Notes under the pieces: model-generated
What the model was told of the DNA's origin: nothing
Database searches by the model: none
The model's input: only the letters and a program-made list of their open reading frames with translations
Made by a program: the position numbers and the translations under genes
Part shown: positions 24,435 to 33,794 of the stretch, piece by piece
How positions within the stretch are numbered: position 1 is the first letter of the stretch
How the letters are laid out: each line of letters starts with the position of its first letter
Assembly (NCBI RefSeq): GCF_028275115.1
Contig: NZ_JAQCNH010000055.1
Coordinates: 93,563 to 157,562 of the forward strand
Reading direction: 5' to 3'
DNA from: Halorientalis sp.
GTDB lineage: Archaea > Halobacteriota > Halobacteria > Halobacteriales > Haloarculaceae
Length of the DNA: 64,000 bases

Positions 24435-26057
24435 ATGGACGACTCCGCGGCGCGTACCAACGTCGAGTGGCGCGAGTGGGGCCAGGACGCCTTCGACGTC
24501 GCAGACCGGGCCAAAAAGCCCATTCTGCTCTCGCTGTCGGCCCCCTGGTGTGCTCACTGTCACGAGATGGACGCGACCACGTACACCGAACCACGCATCG
24601 CGGCCAACATCAACGACGGTTTCGTGCCGGTCCGAGTGAACGTCGACCGGCACCCGCGGGTCCGCGAACGCTACAACATGGGCGGGTTCCCATCGACGGT
24701 GTTCTGCACGCCCGACGGCGACATCCTGACCGGTGCGGGATACCTCGGAGTCGACGGCTTCCGGGAGATTCTGGACTCCGTGCGACGCACCTGGGACGGC
24801 AAGGGCGAGGACGCCGGCCGCGTCCCGCGTGCGCTCCGGGACGGGACGCCCCCGAGCGGCGAGGTCCGTGCCCGTATCGAGGAACACATGGTCGAACAGC
24901 TGCTGGGGGCCTTCGACGACGAGTTCGGCGGCTGGGGGTCGGACGCGAAGTTTCCGCTCCCCCGAACGGTGGAGTTCGCGCTCGTCAGAGCCCGCGACCA
25001 GGCCACCCGGACGCTGGAGGCGATCCAGACCCACCTGCTCGACACATACGACGGCGGCTTCTACCGTTTCGCCACGGGGCGAGACTGGAGCGACCCGCAC
25101 CGCGAGAAACTGCTCGACGAGAACGCGGCGCTGGTCCGGGCGTTCGCCCGCGCTTACCGCTACACCGGCGAGGAGTCCTATCGGGAAACGGCCGAGACAA
25201 CCGTCGAGTTTCTCACCACGGACCTGTGGACGGGCGAGGCGTTCGCCGCCAGTCAGGCCGGTGACGACGACTACTACCGCATGAGTCCGACCGACCGCGA
25301 GGACGCCGACCCGCCGAACGTCGACGAGACCGTGTTAGCGGGTCGCAACGGTATGGCCGCGGGTGCCCTGTTCGCGCTCCACGCGTACACGGGCGACGAA
25401 CCGGCCCGTCGGTACGCCGAGCGGGCACTCGAGTCCGTCCTCGACGGCCTGGTCGAAGACGGCGAGGTGACCCACTACCGCACCGACGAGGCAACCGGCG
25501 AGTCGGGGCTGCTCGCCGACCAGGCCGGCGTCTTGCACGGGTTGACGACGGCCTGGCAGGTCACCGGAGAGTACGGTGACGAGGCCACGGCGGTGGCAGA
25601 GTACACACTGACCGAACGTCAGGCCGACGGTGGCGCGTTCCGCGACGGTGCTGCCAGCGGTCCGGGACTGCTCGGCGAACCACTCTATCCGCTGGACACG
25701 AACATCGAATTCGCAGACGCGCTGATCGATTTGGCGGCGCTCACGGGCCAAGACCGCTATCACGAGCGGGCCCGCGAGGCGACTGCGGCCTTCGCCGGTG
25801 CGGCCGAGCGAATGGGCGTCGAGGTGGCGAGTTACGCGACGGTCGCCTCACGGCTCCAGTCGCTCCGTGTCTTCCGGGTCGGCGCGCCCGCGGGGAGCGA
25901 CCTCCACCGGGCCGCGCTCCGCGTCGCAGACCACGAAGCCGTCGTCGTGCCGGGTGCGGACGGACTCAACGGCACGGCCGAAGTCGTCGACGACGGCGAG
26001 GTGACCGGCACCGCGGAAACGCCGGACGGCCTCGCTGAACTCGCCACCGGTTCATAA
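24435..26057 (+). CDS. Thioredoxin-domain/YyaL-type protein (DUF255)
   Basis: The 540-residue protein starts with a thioredoxin-like DUF255 domain (WGQDAFDVADRAKKPILLS; redox motif APWCAHCHEMD), followed by an N-acylglucosamine-epimerase-like (alpha/alpha)6 barrel (FDDEFGGWGSDAKFPLP, DENAALVRAFARAYRYTG, LDTNIEFADALIDLA). This is the YyaL/SSP411 architecture, widespread but without a settled reaction. The full two-domain protein is usually about 650 or more residues, so this is a compact version. The ATG at 24435 is chosen because the upstream frame overlaps the fxsA promoter. Confidence 0.85.
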   Translation: MDDSAARTNVEWREWGQDAFDVADRAKKPILLSLSAPWCAHCHEMDATTYTEPRIAANINDGFVPVRVNVDRHPRVRERYNMGGFPSTVFCTPDGDILTGAGYLGVDGFREILDSVRRTWDGKGEDAGRVPRALRDGTPPSGEVRARIEEHMVEQLLGAFDDEFGGWGSDAKFPLPRTVEFALVRARDQATRTLEAIQTHLLDTYDGGFYRFATGRDWSDPHREKLLDENAALVRAFARAYRYTGEESYRETAETTVEFLTTDLWTGEAFAASQAGDDDYYRMSPTDREDADPPNVDETVLAGRNGMAAGALFALHAYTGDEPARRYAERALESVLDGLVEDGEVTHYRTDEATGESGLLADQAGVLHGLTTAWQVTGEYGDEATAVAEYTLTERQADGGAFRDGAASGPGLLGEPLYPLDTNIEFADALIDLAALTGQDRYHERAREATAAFAGAAERMGVEVASYATVASRLQSLRVFRVGAPAGSDLHRAALRVADHEAVVVPGADGLNGTAEVVDDGEVTGTAETPDGLAELATGS

Positions 26058-26081
26058 AAACCACTGTGGTAAACCTGCGAT

Positions 26082-26090
26082 GCGTTTATA
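26082..26090 (+). promoter_or_regulatory. TATA box of the TrmB-like regulator
   Basis: CGTTTATAT lies about 28 bases before the ATG at 26115, the spacing for a leaderless transcript. Confidence 0.6.
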
Positions 26091-26114
26091 TTCCCGGCAG
26101 CCGACCGCTTTGCA

Positions 26115-26918
26115 ATGGCAAGCTTGAGAGACCTCGGGTTGTCGGAGTACGAGGCGCGCGCCTACCGCGCGCTGCTGAAGACGGGGCCCACAACGGCCAA
26201 AGAGTTGTCCCGTGTCAGCGACGTGCCGATGGGCCGGATCTACGACGTTCTGAACAGCATCGAGACCTACAATCTCGTCCGCAGTCAGAGCGCGAGTCGA
26301 CCGAAAAAGTACGTCGCCGTCGAGCCGCAGACGGCGCTGGACCGGCTCCTCGAGGACAAGAAGCGCGAACTCGAGGAGAAAGCCCAGCAGTACGAGGGCA
26401 TCGTCGACGAACTCGTCGGCGAACTCGAGAGTGCCGAACCCGTCGAGGAGACGTTCTGGACCGCGGCGGTCGGTCCCGACGAGACCGTCGACCTGCTGGT
26501 CGAACGGCTCGCGGCCGCCGACGAGCGCATCATCATGGTCGCCTCGAGTTCCTCCCAGCAGTTCGACATGGACACCGTTGGCGACCTGATCGTCGAGGAA
26601 CTCGGTAACGCGTTGGACCGGGGCGTCAACGTCTCGCTGTTGATGCGCCCGGAACTGGTCAGCGAACTGCCCGAGAGCGTTGGCGAGCGTTATCGGTCAC
26701 ACCTGGCCCGTCACGAGCAGTTCTCCGTCCGCACCTCGCACAACGTGTCGGGCACGTTCGAGTTGATCGACAACGCCGAGGTCTGTATCGAGGTGCCGCA
26801 CCCGCTCAACGCCGAGGAGACCTTCGCCGTGATCGACCTGAAAGACCGGGAGTTCGCCGCCAACGTCCGCTCGGAGTTCGACCCGCGGTGGGAGGAGGCC
26901 GACCCGCTTACGCTGTGA
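26115..26918 (+). CDS. TrmB-family transcriptional regulator (short type)
   Basis: The 267-residue protein has an N-terminal TrmB winged helix (LSEYEARAYRALLKTGPTTA, then VPMGRIYDVLNSIETYNLV), a coiled coil (DKKRELEEKAQQYEGIVDEL) and a PLD-like ligand-binding domain. It lacks the long sugar-binding C-terminus of the trmB product at 3.2 kb, so it likely senses a different ligand. It stands alone behind its own promoter; target genes are unknown. Confidence 0.85.
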   Translation: MASLRDLGLSEYEARAYRALLKTGPTTAKELSRVSDVPMGRIYDVLNSIETYNLVRSQSASRPKKYVAVEPQTALDRLLEDKKRELEEKAQQYEGIVDELVGELESAEPVEETFWTAAVGPDETVDLLVERLAAADERIIMVASSSSQQFDMDTVGDLIVEELGNALDRGVNVSLLMRPELVSELPESVGERYRSHLARHEQFSVRTSHNVSGTFELIDNAEVCIEVPHPLNAEETFAVIDLKDREFAANVRSEFDPRWEEADPLTL

Positions 26919-26919
26919 C

Positions 26920-27426
26920 TCAGCGGCCGCGTCGCTGCACGGCGTAGATGACCGTCGCCGGTAGTCCCCAGAAGTACCCGAATACGGCCATGACGACCCA
27001 GTGAGTGTTTATTCCGGGAAGCGACGGACGCGACATCAGCAGCGCGATGGTGAAAACCAGTAGCGGCACGTAGTAGACGCGACTGGGTCGCCACGCGTAT
27101 TCGCTGGCGGTCACTCGCTCGTGGTACACCTGCTGGGCCAGGATTACCGTCGTGAGCGGGAACAACACGACCGCGAGCAACACGTACACCCACCAGGGAA
27201 GCACGCGCCAGGCCGGAACGAACGCCGTAATCCGCGGTCCGGCCGGGACCGTCACCGAGAGATCCCACGGGTCACCGGCCGTTCTCGTTCCGCCATCGGC
27301 CTCGACCGTGGCCGCACACTCGTGGTCGTCCGGCAGTCGACAGTCGACACAGAACGTCCCCCCGCAGTCCCGACAGCCGTATGTGTTCGAGACCTCGTTC
27401 TCACACGACGGACAGATAACCCCCAT
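26920..27426 (-). CDS. AN1-type zinc finger membrane protein
   Basis: The 168-residue protein starts MGVICPSCENEVSN and has an N-terminal Cys/His cluster (CPSCENE, CRDCGGTFC, CRLPDDHEC) of AN1 finger type. Three to four transmembrane helices follow from about residue 70. AN1 fingers bind zinc and often mediate protein contacts. The protein is convergent with the TrmB-like gene, with only 1 base between their stops. Function unknown. Confidence 0.75.
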   Translation of the reverse strand: MGVICPSCENEVSNTYGCRDCGGTFCVDCRLPDDHECAATVEADGGTRTAGDPWDLSVTVPAGPRITAFVPAWRVLPWWVYVLLAVVLFPLTTVILAQQVYHERVTASEYAWRPSRVYYVPLLVFTIALLMSRPSLPGINTHWVVMAVFGYFWGLPATVIYAVQRRGR

Positions 27427-27564
27427 GCAACAGTGCAATTCGAGGACTGATAAGAAGGTTACTCCTGTGCGGACGACTCGAAAGAAGGCCGTGAACTAGC
27501 GATCGGTCCCGTCTCCGCCAGGGAAAGACCCCGTTCATCGCGGCCCGCGGCTGCTGTTGCTGTG

Positions 27565-28497
27565 TCAGTCCTTGCCGTTCACTTCGGCTTTCAGCGTCTC
27601 GTGCTCCGCCACTCGCTCGGCGTGTGCGTTGTGCTGGTGGATGGACTCGTCGTTTGACTGTTTCATCGTCACGATGGCGTCGTCGGGCAGGTCGGGGAAC
27701 GTCTGGACCACGCCCTCGGCCATCGCCCGGACGCAGTCCTCGACGAACTTGGCGTCCTTGTGAGACTCGTAGGTCATGTAGTCCTCGTCGGGGCGCTTGG
27801 CGAGGTTGTAGATGCGGGCGCTCATCGAGTCGCGGGCGATTCGAATGATGTCGTTGAGGTCGGCCTCGGGTGCCCCCTCGCTCTCGACGGTCAGGGTCGC
27901 GTGCCCGCGCTGTGAGTGACCCGCCTGGGGCACCTCTTCGAGGAACTCGTCGATGACCTCGTCTTCCACGTCGAGTCCACGCAGGGTCTCACGGGCCCGG
28001 GAGGTACTCATGCCCTGCGAACACGGGCAGACGGTCATGCCGGTGACACGAGCACCGATCTCCTCACGGGTGCCGTCCTCGGTAGCGGTCGCGGAGGCGA
28101 TGATGTCGGCCGTCGACTGTGTCGGGCGGTCGGACTCTGGGGTTCGCTCGCGAGTGACGAACTCGGCCTCCATCTTCACCTCCGCTTTAGTGGTGTAGTC
28201 GTGTTTGTCGATCAGTCGTTCTGCGGCGTCACCGCAGACATCCTCGACGCGGTGGACCTCCTGAGCGACCGCGGCTTCGAGCGTCTCGTCGACGACCTCC
28301 ATGTTCCGGGACATGTCAGCACCCTTTCGCCAGGACGGCAGGTCGACGAACACTTCGAATTCGGCCATCAACACGATCGGGCGTTCGTCGGTCCGGCCGA
28401 GTTTCACGAGTTTCTCGACACCGGTAACTCCGACGCGATTCAGTCCGACGGATACATCCGGACTGGTCGCCTGGACATCCGGCAGTTGCTGACTCAT
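27565..28497 (-). CDS. mptA: GTP cyclohydrolase MptA
   Basis: The 310-residue protein matches the archaeal FolE2-like GTP cyclohydrolase: [36 protein letters not shown] with the conserved Cys, [14 protein letters not shown] with metal-binding His, and [20 protein letters not shown]. MptA converts GTP to dihydroneopterin cyclic phosphate with Fe(II) or Zn, feeding folate/pterin and archaeosine-type pathways in haloarchaea. It is monocistronic as far as visible, with 193 gene-free bases behind it. Confidence 0.95.
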   Translation of the reverse strand: MSQQLPDVQATSPDVSVGLNRVGVTGVEKLVKLGRTDERPIVLMAEFEVFVDLPSWRKGADMSRNMEVVDETLEAAVAQEVHRVEDVCGDAAERLIDKHDYTTKAEVKMEAEFVTRERTPESDRPTQSTADIIASATATEDGTREEIGARVTGMTVCPCSQGMSTSRARETLRGLDVEDEVIDEFLEEVPQAGHSQRGHATLTVESEGAPEADLNDIIRIARDSMSARIYNLAKRPDEDYMTYESHKDAKFVEDCVRAMAEGVVQTFPDLPDDAIVTMKQSNDESIHQHNAHAERVAEHETLKAEVNGKD

Positions 28498-28690
28498 CAG
28501 GAGTGGTTTGGGACTGAACCGTCGTTAGGGCTTTCGAAGACGACCGTTTGTGCGAGCCAAACCGGGAGCCACCGAAGCGGTACTGACGAGACGTGACAGC
28601 GGGCCGTGACTGGACGGTTATCGGGACATCGAACGGGCCAGTCCGTCGCCAGTCAGGTGGTGGACGACGACAGACGACGTCCGCGCGCCC

Positions 28691-30502
28691 TCAACGGCGG
28701 GCGTCCCGTGCCTGCGGTCCGACTCCGGAGTCCGCGTCAGCGTCGTCACCGCCAGCCGTGTCGCGGACGCCGTCGTCCAGGTCGTGCTCGCCCGGTTCGC
28801 CACTGGCTATCGGCACTCGAATCGTCACGACGGAGCCTCGCGGGTCGTTCTCCTCGAACTGGACGGTGCCGCCGGACTCGGTGACGATCCAGTTGATAAT
28901 CCAGAGCCCGAGACCGCTGATGTGATTGAGCTGCGTCTCCCGGCCGCGCAACAGGACGGCACGCTCCTCCTCGTGGATTCCCGGGCCGTTGTCGACGACT
29001 TCGATGGCAAACTCGTCGTCGTCGGCCCACGCAGAGACGGCAACCTCGATGAGCGGTTCTGGGTTGTCGTTGTGTTCGATGGCGTTCTCCACGGCGTTGC
29101 CCACGGCGTCGGCGAAGAACTCGATAGCAGAGACGTGCGCGGTCTCCGGGATGTCGGTCTCGATGCTCACGTCCGGCCGTTCGGCCTCGAAGTCGTCGAC
29201 GACGGTCTCGATTACCTCGACCGCGTCGAGCCGGCGGGAGGCGACGTGCTCACTGTCCAGCGCCTGTTCGAGTTGGCGAGCCTTTTCGCTCAGGTCGATC
29301 AGCCCCGAGACGTGGCTCTCGATGGCGTCGACCCACTCGGCCTCGGGATTGTTCTGCTTGCCAAGTTCCGCGTACCCCAGTACGACGTTGGCCTCGTTGC
29401 GCAGATCGTGCCGAAGCGCGCGGTTGAGCACGTTCAGGCGCTGTTCGCGCTGGCGCTGATCGGTCACGTCCCGGAGGCTGACGAGATGGCCCGTCAACAG
29501 GCCGCCGGCGCGCCGCAGCGCCGTCACCTGTACGTCGTAATGCCGGAGTTTCCCATCGCGTCGGAGCGCCAGCTCCGTACCGATGGCCTCGGTCTCCGGC
29601 CCGACGCTCTCCGCCTGTGCCAGAACGTCGTGCAGGTTCGGACACACCTCCACGACGGGGTCGCCGCGCAGCGAGTCGTCGTCGCCCGCGAGTCGCGCCG
29701 CGCGGCTGTTGTAGTCGATGATCCGTTTGTCGTCGTCGAGAATGAACACGGCCTCGACGAGATTGTTCATCAGTTCGTCTCGCGCGACCTCGCGGGCCGC
29801 CGGCACCATCTCTAGCAGGCGGTGGCGGTAGATGGCAACGACGAACGCCGCCGCAGTGATCGAGAAGGCGGCCAGCGTCGGGTCGAACGGGAAGGAAACG
29901 ACCCCGCCGAGATAGGACGCGTTGACGACCCAGGGTGTGAACGTGCCCACGAGGACCGCGACTGCCTGCCCACGGTAGAGGGTGTCAGAGACGAGAAGCA
30001 TCCGGACGAGGAGGGACGATCCGACGACGAGCAGCGCGTAGGAGGAGACCGTGTGGACGAGGAACCACGACCCCGTGAGCACTGGCGGCACCGCGGCCGT
30101 ACTGGCCTGAAACAACCGAGACTGCTCCCACATCAGGTGATGGAACGGGTTCGTCCAGACGACGACCTGCGTGATAGCCGGGAGGAACAGAAGCGGTGCC
30201 GGTCCGAATCCGGTCAGCGGCGTCTCGTGGCCGGAGTACGATTCAGCGAAGTACAGAAACAAAACCGGGACGACCGCGATAGCGAGGTACGTGGCGTTGG
30301 CAAACACGCGCCGACCGAACAGACCGGTTTGTGTGAGTTGTAGGCCGGCAAAAAGCGCCCACAGCGACGTGGCGGCGGTCAAGCCGACCAACGGCTTCGT
30401 GCCGGAGCGCCGCCGGTTACGGTACACCCACACACTGAGTCCGGCAACGACTACGGCGAGACCCACATAGAGGAGTGCGGGCGGTGAGTGTTGCCAGGCC
30501 AT
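28691..30502 (-). CDS. Sensor histidine kinase with 7TM N-terminus and PAS domain
   Basis: The 603-residue protein has about seven N-terminal helices (residues 1-220, histidine-kinase N-terminal 7TM type), a PAS domain (NNLVEAVFILDDDKRIIDYN), a HisKA segment with the phospho-acceptor His in NRALRHDLRNEANVVLGYAE, and HATPase_c with N-box (VGNAVENAIEHND), G1 (VVDNGPGI) and G2 (SGLGLWIIN). It is the last gene of an operon after two HalX response regulators, 12 bases after the second one. The signal is unknown. Confidence 0.93.
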   Translation of the reverse strand: MAWQHSPPALLYVGLAVVVAGLSVWVYRNRRRSGTKPLVGLTAATSLWALFAGLQLTQTGLFGRRVFANATYLAIAVVPVLFLYFAESYSGHETPLTGFGPAPLLFLPAITQVVVWTNPFHHLMWEQSRLFQASTAAVPPVLTGSWFLVHTVSSYALLVVGSSLLVRMLLVSDTLYRGQAVAVLVGTFTPWVVNASYLGGVVSFPFDPTLAAFSITAAAFVVAIYRHRLLEMVPAAREVARDELMNNLVEAVFILDDDKRIIDYNSRAARLAGDDDSLRGDPVVEVCPNLHDVLAQAESVGPETEAIGTELALRRDGKLRHYDVQVTALRRAGGLLTGHLVSLRDVTDQRQREQRLNVLNRALRHDLRNEANVVLGYAELGKQNNPEAEWVDAIESHVSGLIDLSEKARQLEQALDSEHVASRRLDAVEVIETVVDDFEAERPDVSIETDIPETAHVSAIEFFADAVGNAVENAIEHNDNPEPLIEVAVSAWADDDEFAIEVVDNGPGIHEEERAVLLRGRETQLNHISGLGLWIINWIVTESGGTVQFEENDPRGSVVTIRVPIASGEPGEHDLDDGVRDTAGGDDADADSGVGPQARDARR

Positions 30503-30514
30503 GTGTAGGGCCCG

Positions 30515-31144
30515 TTACGGCTGTGACGTCGAGTCCATCGAGTCGAGGTCGGGTTCCGGCATCCGGAAGAGCGCGCCGAACTCGTCGTCTTCGAGGTCGC
30601 CGACGGCGTCGTCGAGGTTCCCCTCGAGTTCCTCGATCTCGTTGGTCAGCGCCTGGTACTCCTCGCTGGTTTCGAGCGCGGACCGACTCTTCGAGGTTTC
30701 GAGCGCCGCGCGCTTCGAGACCAGTGAGAAGTACTCCTGGAACGTATCGTCGTACGTCGAGTACGTCAGGAGCTGTTCGACCGTGTCGTAGAGGTCGTCC
30801 CGCGAAACTGGCTTGACGACGTACTCGTCGAAACCCATATCCAGAATGTCGAAGTCGGGGTCGACCGCCGTCACCATCGCGACGCGGCAGTCGTACCCCT
30901 GCTCACGGATGTGTGCGAGAACTTCGTCTCCCGACATCCCCGGCATTCTGCGGTCGAGCAACACGGCGTCGACGTCGTCGTCGAGTTCCTCGACCGCCTC
31001 CGATCCACCATACGCCGTCCGGACGTCGTACTCGTCCTGCAGGTGAGCCGCGTAGACATCCGTAACGGCTGATTCGTCGTCGACGATGAGGACTGTTGTT
31101 TCGCCCAAACCTATCCACTCACTGTGGAAGTTGACGAACGGCAT
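30515..31144 (-). CDS. HalX-domain response regulator (second of a pair)
   Basis: A CheY-like receiver (TVLIVDDESAVTDVYAAHLQ, phospho-acceptor Asp in VLLDRRMPG, Thr in VTAVDPDFD, Lys in EYVVKPVSRDDL) is followed by a HalX coiled-coil domain (ALETSEEYQALTNEIEELEG). HalX regulators lack a DNA-binding domain and act in haloarchaeal signalling. The ATG at 31144 is used, but a T-rich promoter-like run overlaps it and a TTG at 31108 would begin just before the receiver. Next to the downstream kinase and paralogous to the gene at 31323. Confidence 0.88.
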   Translation of the reverse strand: MPFVNFHSEWIGLGETTVLIVDDESAVTDVYAAHLQDEYDVRTAYGGSEAVEELDDDVDAVLLDRRMPGMSGDEVLAHIREQGYDCRVAMVTAVDPDFDILDMGFDEYVVKPVSRDDLYDTVEQLLTYSTYDDTFQEYFSLVSKRAALETSKSRSALETSEEYQALTNEIEELEGNLDDAVGDLEDDEFGALFRMPEPDLDSMDSTSQP

Positions 31145-31322
31145 AAAAAAAGTTTCCGCCTGGTATTCAGACTTGAAAACCAGATGCGGGGGTCGGGAGC
31201 GTTCTGTAACGTGGATTGGCGAACGAACCGTCTTCAATTATCGAATACAGTAACGAACGAAACACGAAATCCGGGCCGAGTTCTTCGGTGCTGACCCGGC
31301 AGGTGTGTGCTCGTCGGCCGTG

Positions 31323-31916
31323 TCACTCTTCGGTGACGGGGCGGGAGTTGTCGTGGAGTTCACGGAACACCGTCGCGAACGCCTCGTCGTCGAATCGAGC
31401 GACTGTGTCTTCCAAGTCCTGCCGGACGTGGTTGCGTTCGTCGCGGAGGTCGTGGAACTCGTCGCTGTTTTCCAGTTCGGTGTTGCTCTTGTTTGCCAGA
31501 AGCGTGGCGTACTTCGAGGTCAGCGAGTAGTAGTGCTGGAGTTTCTCTTCGTACTCGGCACAGACGAGCAGTCGCTCGATAGTGTCGAACAGGTCCTCGC
31601 GCGAGACTGGCTTGATGACGTAATCGTCGAACGCCATCTCGATGATGTCGAAGTCGGGGTCGACCGCCGTCACCATCGCGACGCGGCAGTCGAGGTCGCG
31701 GTCACGGAGCTCTTCGAGTACGTCGTCGCCCGACACGTCCGGCATCCGTCTGTCGAGCAACACGACTTCCACGTCCGGTCCGAGTGCTGTGAGTGCCTCC
31801 GCACCGCTGTAGGCCGTCCTGACGTGGTACTCCTGTTCCAACTGCGCAGTGTACGCGTCGGCCACGTCCGGTTCGTCGTCCACCACCAACACGGTGTGGA
31901 GGTCACCTGTGCTCAT
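31323..31916 (-). CDS. HalX-domain response regulator (first of a pair)
   Basis: The 197-residue protein has a receiver (TVLVVDDEPDVADAYTAQLE, Asp in VLLDRRMPDVSG, Thr in VTAVDPDFD, Lys in YVIKPVSREDL) and HalX domain (LQHYYSLTSKYATLLANKSN). It is the first gene of a likely three-gene operon with a second HalX protein and a PAS kinase. The two regulators share the VAMVTAVDPDFDI stretch exactly, so they arose by duplication. The tandem arrangement suggests branching or phosphate-sink signalling. Confidence 0.9.
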   Translation of the reverse strand: MSTGDLHTVLVVDDEPDVADAYTAQLEQEYHVRTAYSGAEALTALGPDVEVVLLDRRMPDVSGDDVLEELRDRDLDCRVAMVTAVDPDFDIIEMAFDDYVIKPVSREDLFDTIERLLVCAEYEEKLQHYYSLTSKYATLLANKSNTELENSDEFHDLRDERNHVRQDLEDTVARFDDEAFATVFRELHDNSRPVTEE

Positions 31917-32118
31917 TTAATCGCTAGCAGCTATACCCTAACAGAATCATAAGACTTCCGGGAGTTTCGGCCCGGAAAAGCGTCAACCCCGGTGATAACC
32001 CACCAACAGCGGCCCACTGCGACGTGGCACCCCGACCCGGCGACGACGCCGTCGTGTCCCCACTCGGCGTCCCACGGACGTGGACGAGAAGGGGTCGTCC
32101 AGTTCGTTCACGGCTGTG

Positions 32119-33156
32119 CTACTCGCCGACGATTTCGTCGTACCGCGCGCCGGTCTGTTTCAGTGTCTCCGTGGAGTAGAGCCGTTCGTGCTCGACGGGA
32201 AGGTACTCGCCAGCGAGTTCGTCGATTTTCGTGTCGACGGCTTCGGTTTCACGGCCGTGAATCATCGTAAAGAGATTGTACTGCCAGTCCTGCCCCGGGC
32301 GGCGCGGGCGGTGATAACAGAGCGTGACGTACGGCAGCGCGCCGACGGTCTCACCCCACGCGTCGAGTTCGTCGTCGGGCACGTTCCAGACGACCATGCA
32401 GTTGTTGTCGAATCCCGTCGTGACGTGGTTGACGACACAACCGATGCGTTTGATACAGCCGTCTTCCCGCAGCGTCACGACGCTGTCGAGCACGTCGTCG
32501 ACCGACGCGTCGACGGCCGCCGCCACGTCCCGGTAGGGCGTCTCTGTGAGCGGAAAGCCGTCCTGAATTTCGAGCAGGAGTCGGCGGTCGACCGCCGAGA
32601 GGTTCGCGGCGGCGTCCTCGCTGATCCGTGTCGCGGAGGCGTCGGTCTCGCTGATCGACTCACGCGCGAACCGGTCCCCGTTGACCACCGGAAACTCCAG
32701 GTCGATGTAGTAGTCCGTCAGCATCGGGAGGACGAGGACGCTCAGGCCCGTCTTGGACTCGATATCGTCGATGATCGCGTCACGTTTCTCCCGGGAGCCG
32801 GCGGTGACGACGAACCACATGTTCCACTCGTGTTCGCGGCGGTAGTTGTGGTTGACCTGTCGATGGTCGTTGATTACCTCGGCCACCTCGTCGAAGCGGT
32901 CCTCCGGGGCCGCGACGGCCGCAAGCGTAGACGAACCGATTACCGGTGGGTTGAGAACGGGGCCGAACCGACGGAACAGACCGGCCTCGCGGAGGTCTCG
33001 AACACGGGTCAGCGCATCGGCTGCGTCGATTCCCAGGTCGTCGCCGACGACCGCGAAGGGGCGTTCCGCCACCGGAAAGCCGCTCTGGTAGCCGTCGACG
33101 AGTGCCGCGTCCACGTCGTCCAGCTCCGACCGCCAGTCACCCGACTGGAGACTCAT
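32119..33156 (-). CDS. Fused AhbA/AhbB-type siroheme decarboxylase
   Basis: The 345-residue protein has two copies of the Lrp/AsnC-like AhbA/AhbB module (residues about 16-165 and 185-340). Each shows an HTH-like start (DGYQSGFPVAERPFAVVG; EIQDGFPLTETPYRDVA), a GC/GP-hinge and a His-rich end (NHNYRREHEWNMWFV; CYHRPRRPGQDWQYNLFTM). AhbA and AhbB together decarboxylate siroheme to didecarboxysiroheme in the alternative haem pathway. Fusion into one chain is common in haloarchaea. Other pathway genes are not in the window. Confidence 0.85.
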   Translation of the reverse strand: MSLQSGDWRSELDDVDAALVDGYQSGFPVAERPFAVVGDDLGIDAADALTRVRDLREAGLFRRFGPVLNPPVIGSSTLAAVAAPEDRFDEVAEVINDHRQVNHNYRREHEWNMWFVVTAGSREKRDAIIDDIESKTGLSVLVLPMLTDYYIDLEFPVVNGDRFARESISETDASATRISEDAAANLSAVDRRLLLEIQDGFPLTETPYRDVAAAVDASVDDVLDSVVTLREDGCIKRIGCVVNHVTTGFDNNCMVVWNVPDDELDAWGETVGALPYVTLCYHRPRRPGQDWQYNLFTMIHGRETEAVDTKIDELAGEYLPVEHERLYSTETLKQTGARYDEIVGE

Positions 33157-33241
33157 TGACGGTTGTTAGGACCTGTACAGTGTAACGGTGTCGCTTCTGG
33201 GGCGCGAAACCGCTAAGTTGCCGGCGATACTCGCCTCGCCA

Positions 33242-33694
33242 ATGCCCACGTACTACGAGGACATCGCGGTCGGCGACACGCAGGAACACGGCAGCTACGA
33301 GGTCACCGAGGACGAGATTCTCGAGTTCGCAAAGCAGTACGACCCTCAGGAGTTTCACACGGACCCCGAGGCCGCCGAAGACACGATGTTCGGCGGCCTC
33401 GCCGCGAGCGGCTGGCACACCGCGGCCGTCTGTATGCGGCTGCTGGTCGAGACCATGGAGAACGCCGAGTGGGCCTCACAGGGTGCCCGCGGCGTCGACG
33501 AACTCCGGTGGATCCGTCCGGTTCGACCGGGCGACGAACTCTCAGTCGAGTACGAAGTCGTCGAGAAGCGCGATGGCGACCGTCCCGGTGTCGGGGAGGT
33601 CGACAGCCGGTTGACCGGCTACAACCAGGACGGCGAGCCCGTCATCTCCTGGGTCGGGCTCGGGATGATCGAGAGACGAGCGACCGAGGAGTGA
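33242..33694 (+). CDS. MaoC-like (R)-hydratase
   Basis: The 150-residue protein is a single hotdog MaoC domain: MPTYYEDIAVGDTQEHGSYE, EILEFAKQYDPQEFHTDPEAA with catalytic Asp and His, and the GLAASGWHTAAV loop. MaoC hydratases act on (R)-hydroxyacyl-CoA in fatty-acid or polyhydroxyalkanoate metabolism. No neighbouring pathway genes confirm the substrate. The ATG at 33242 gives the usual N-terminus. Confidence 0.88.
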   Translation: MPTYYEDIAVGDTQEHGSYEVTEDEILEFAKQYDPQEFHTDPEAAEDTMFGGLAASGWHTAAVCMRLLVETMENAEWASQGARGVDELRWIRPVRPGDELSVEYEVVEKRDGDRPGVGEVDSRLTGYNQDGEPVISWVGLGMIERRATEE

Positions 33695-33794
33695 GGAGTT
33701 ACTGTCCGGTTGCGGAGCGTCGGTCCCGATTTTCGAACGAATCGACAGCGCCGGCTTCGTGAACTATTTCGCGCTGGCGTGCCGATAGTCGATT

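Noticed and set aside
32080..33159. A 359-codon plus-strand frame antisense to the AhbA/AhbB gene
   Set aside because: High-GC antisense shadow; the minus strand encodes a clear two-module protein.
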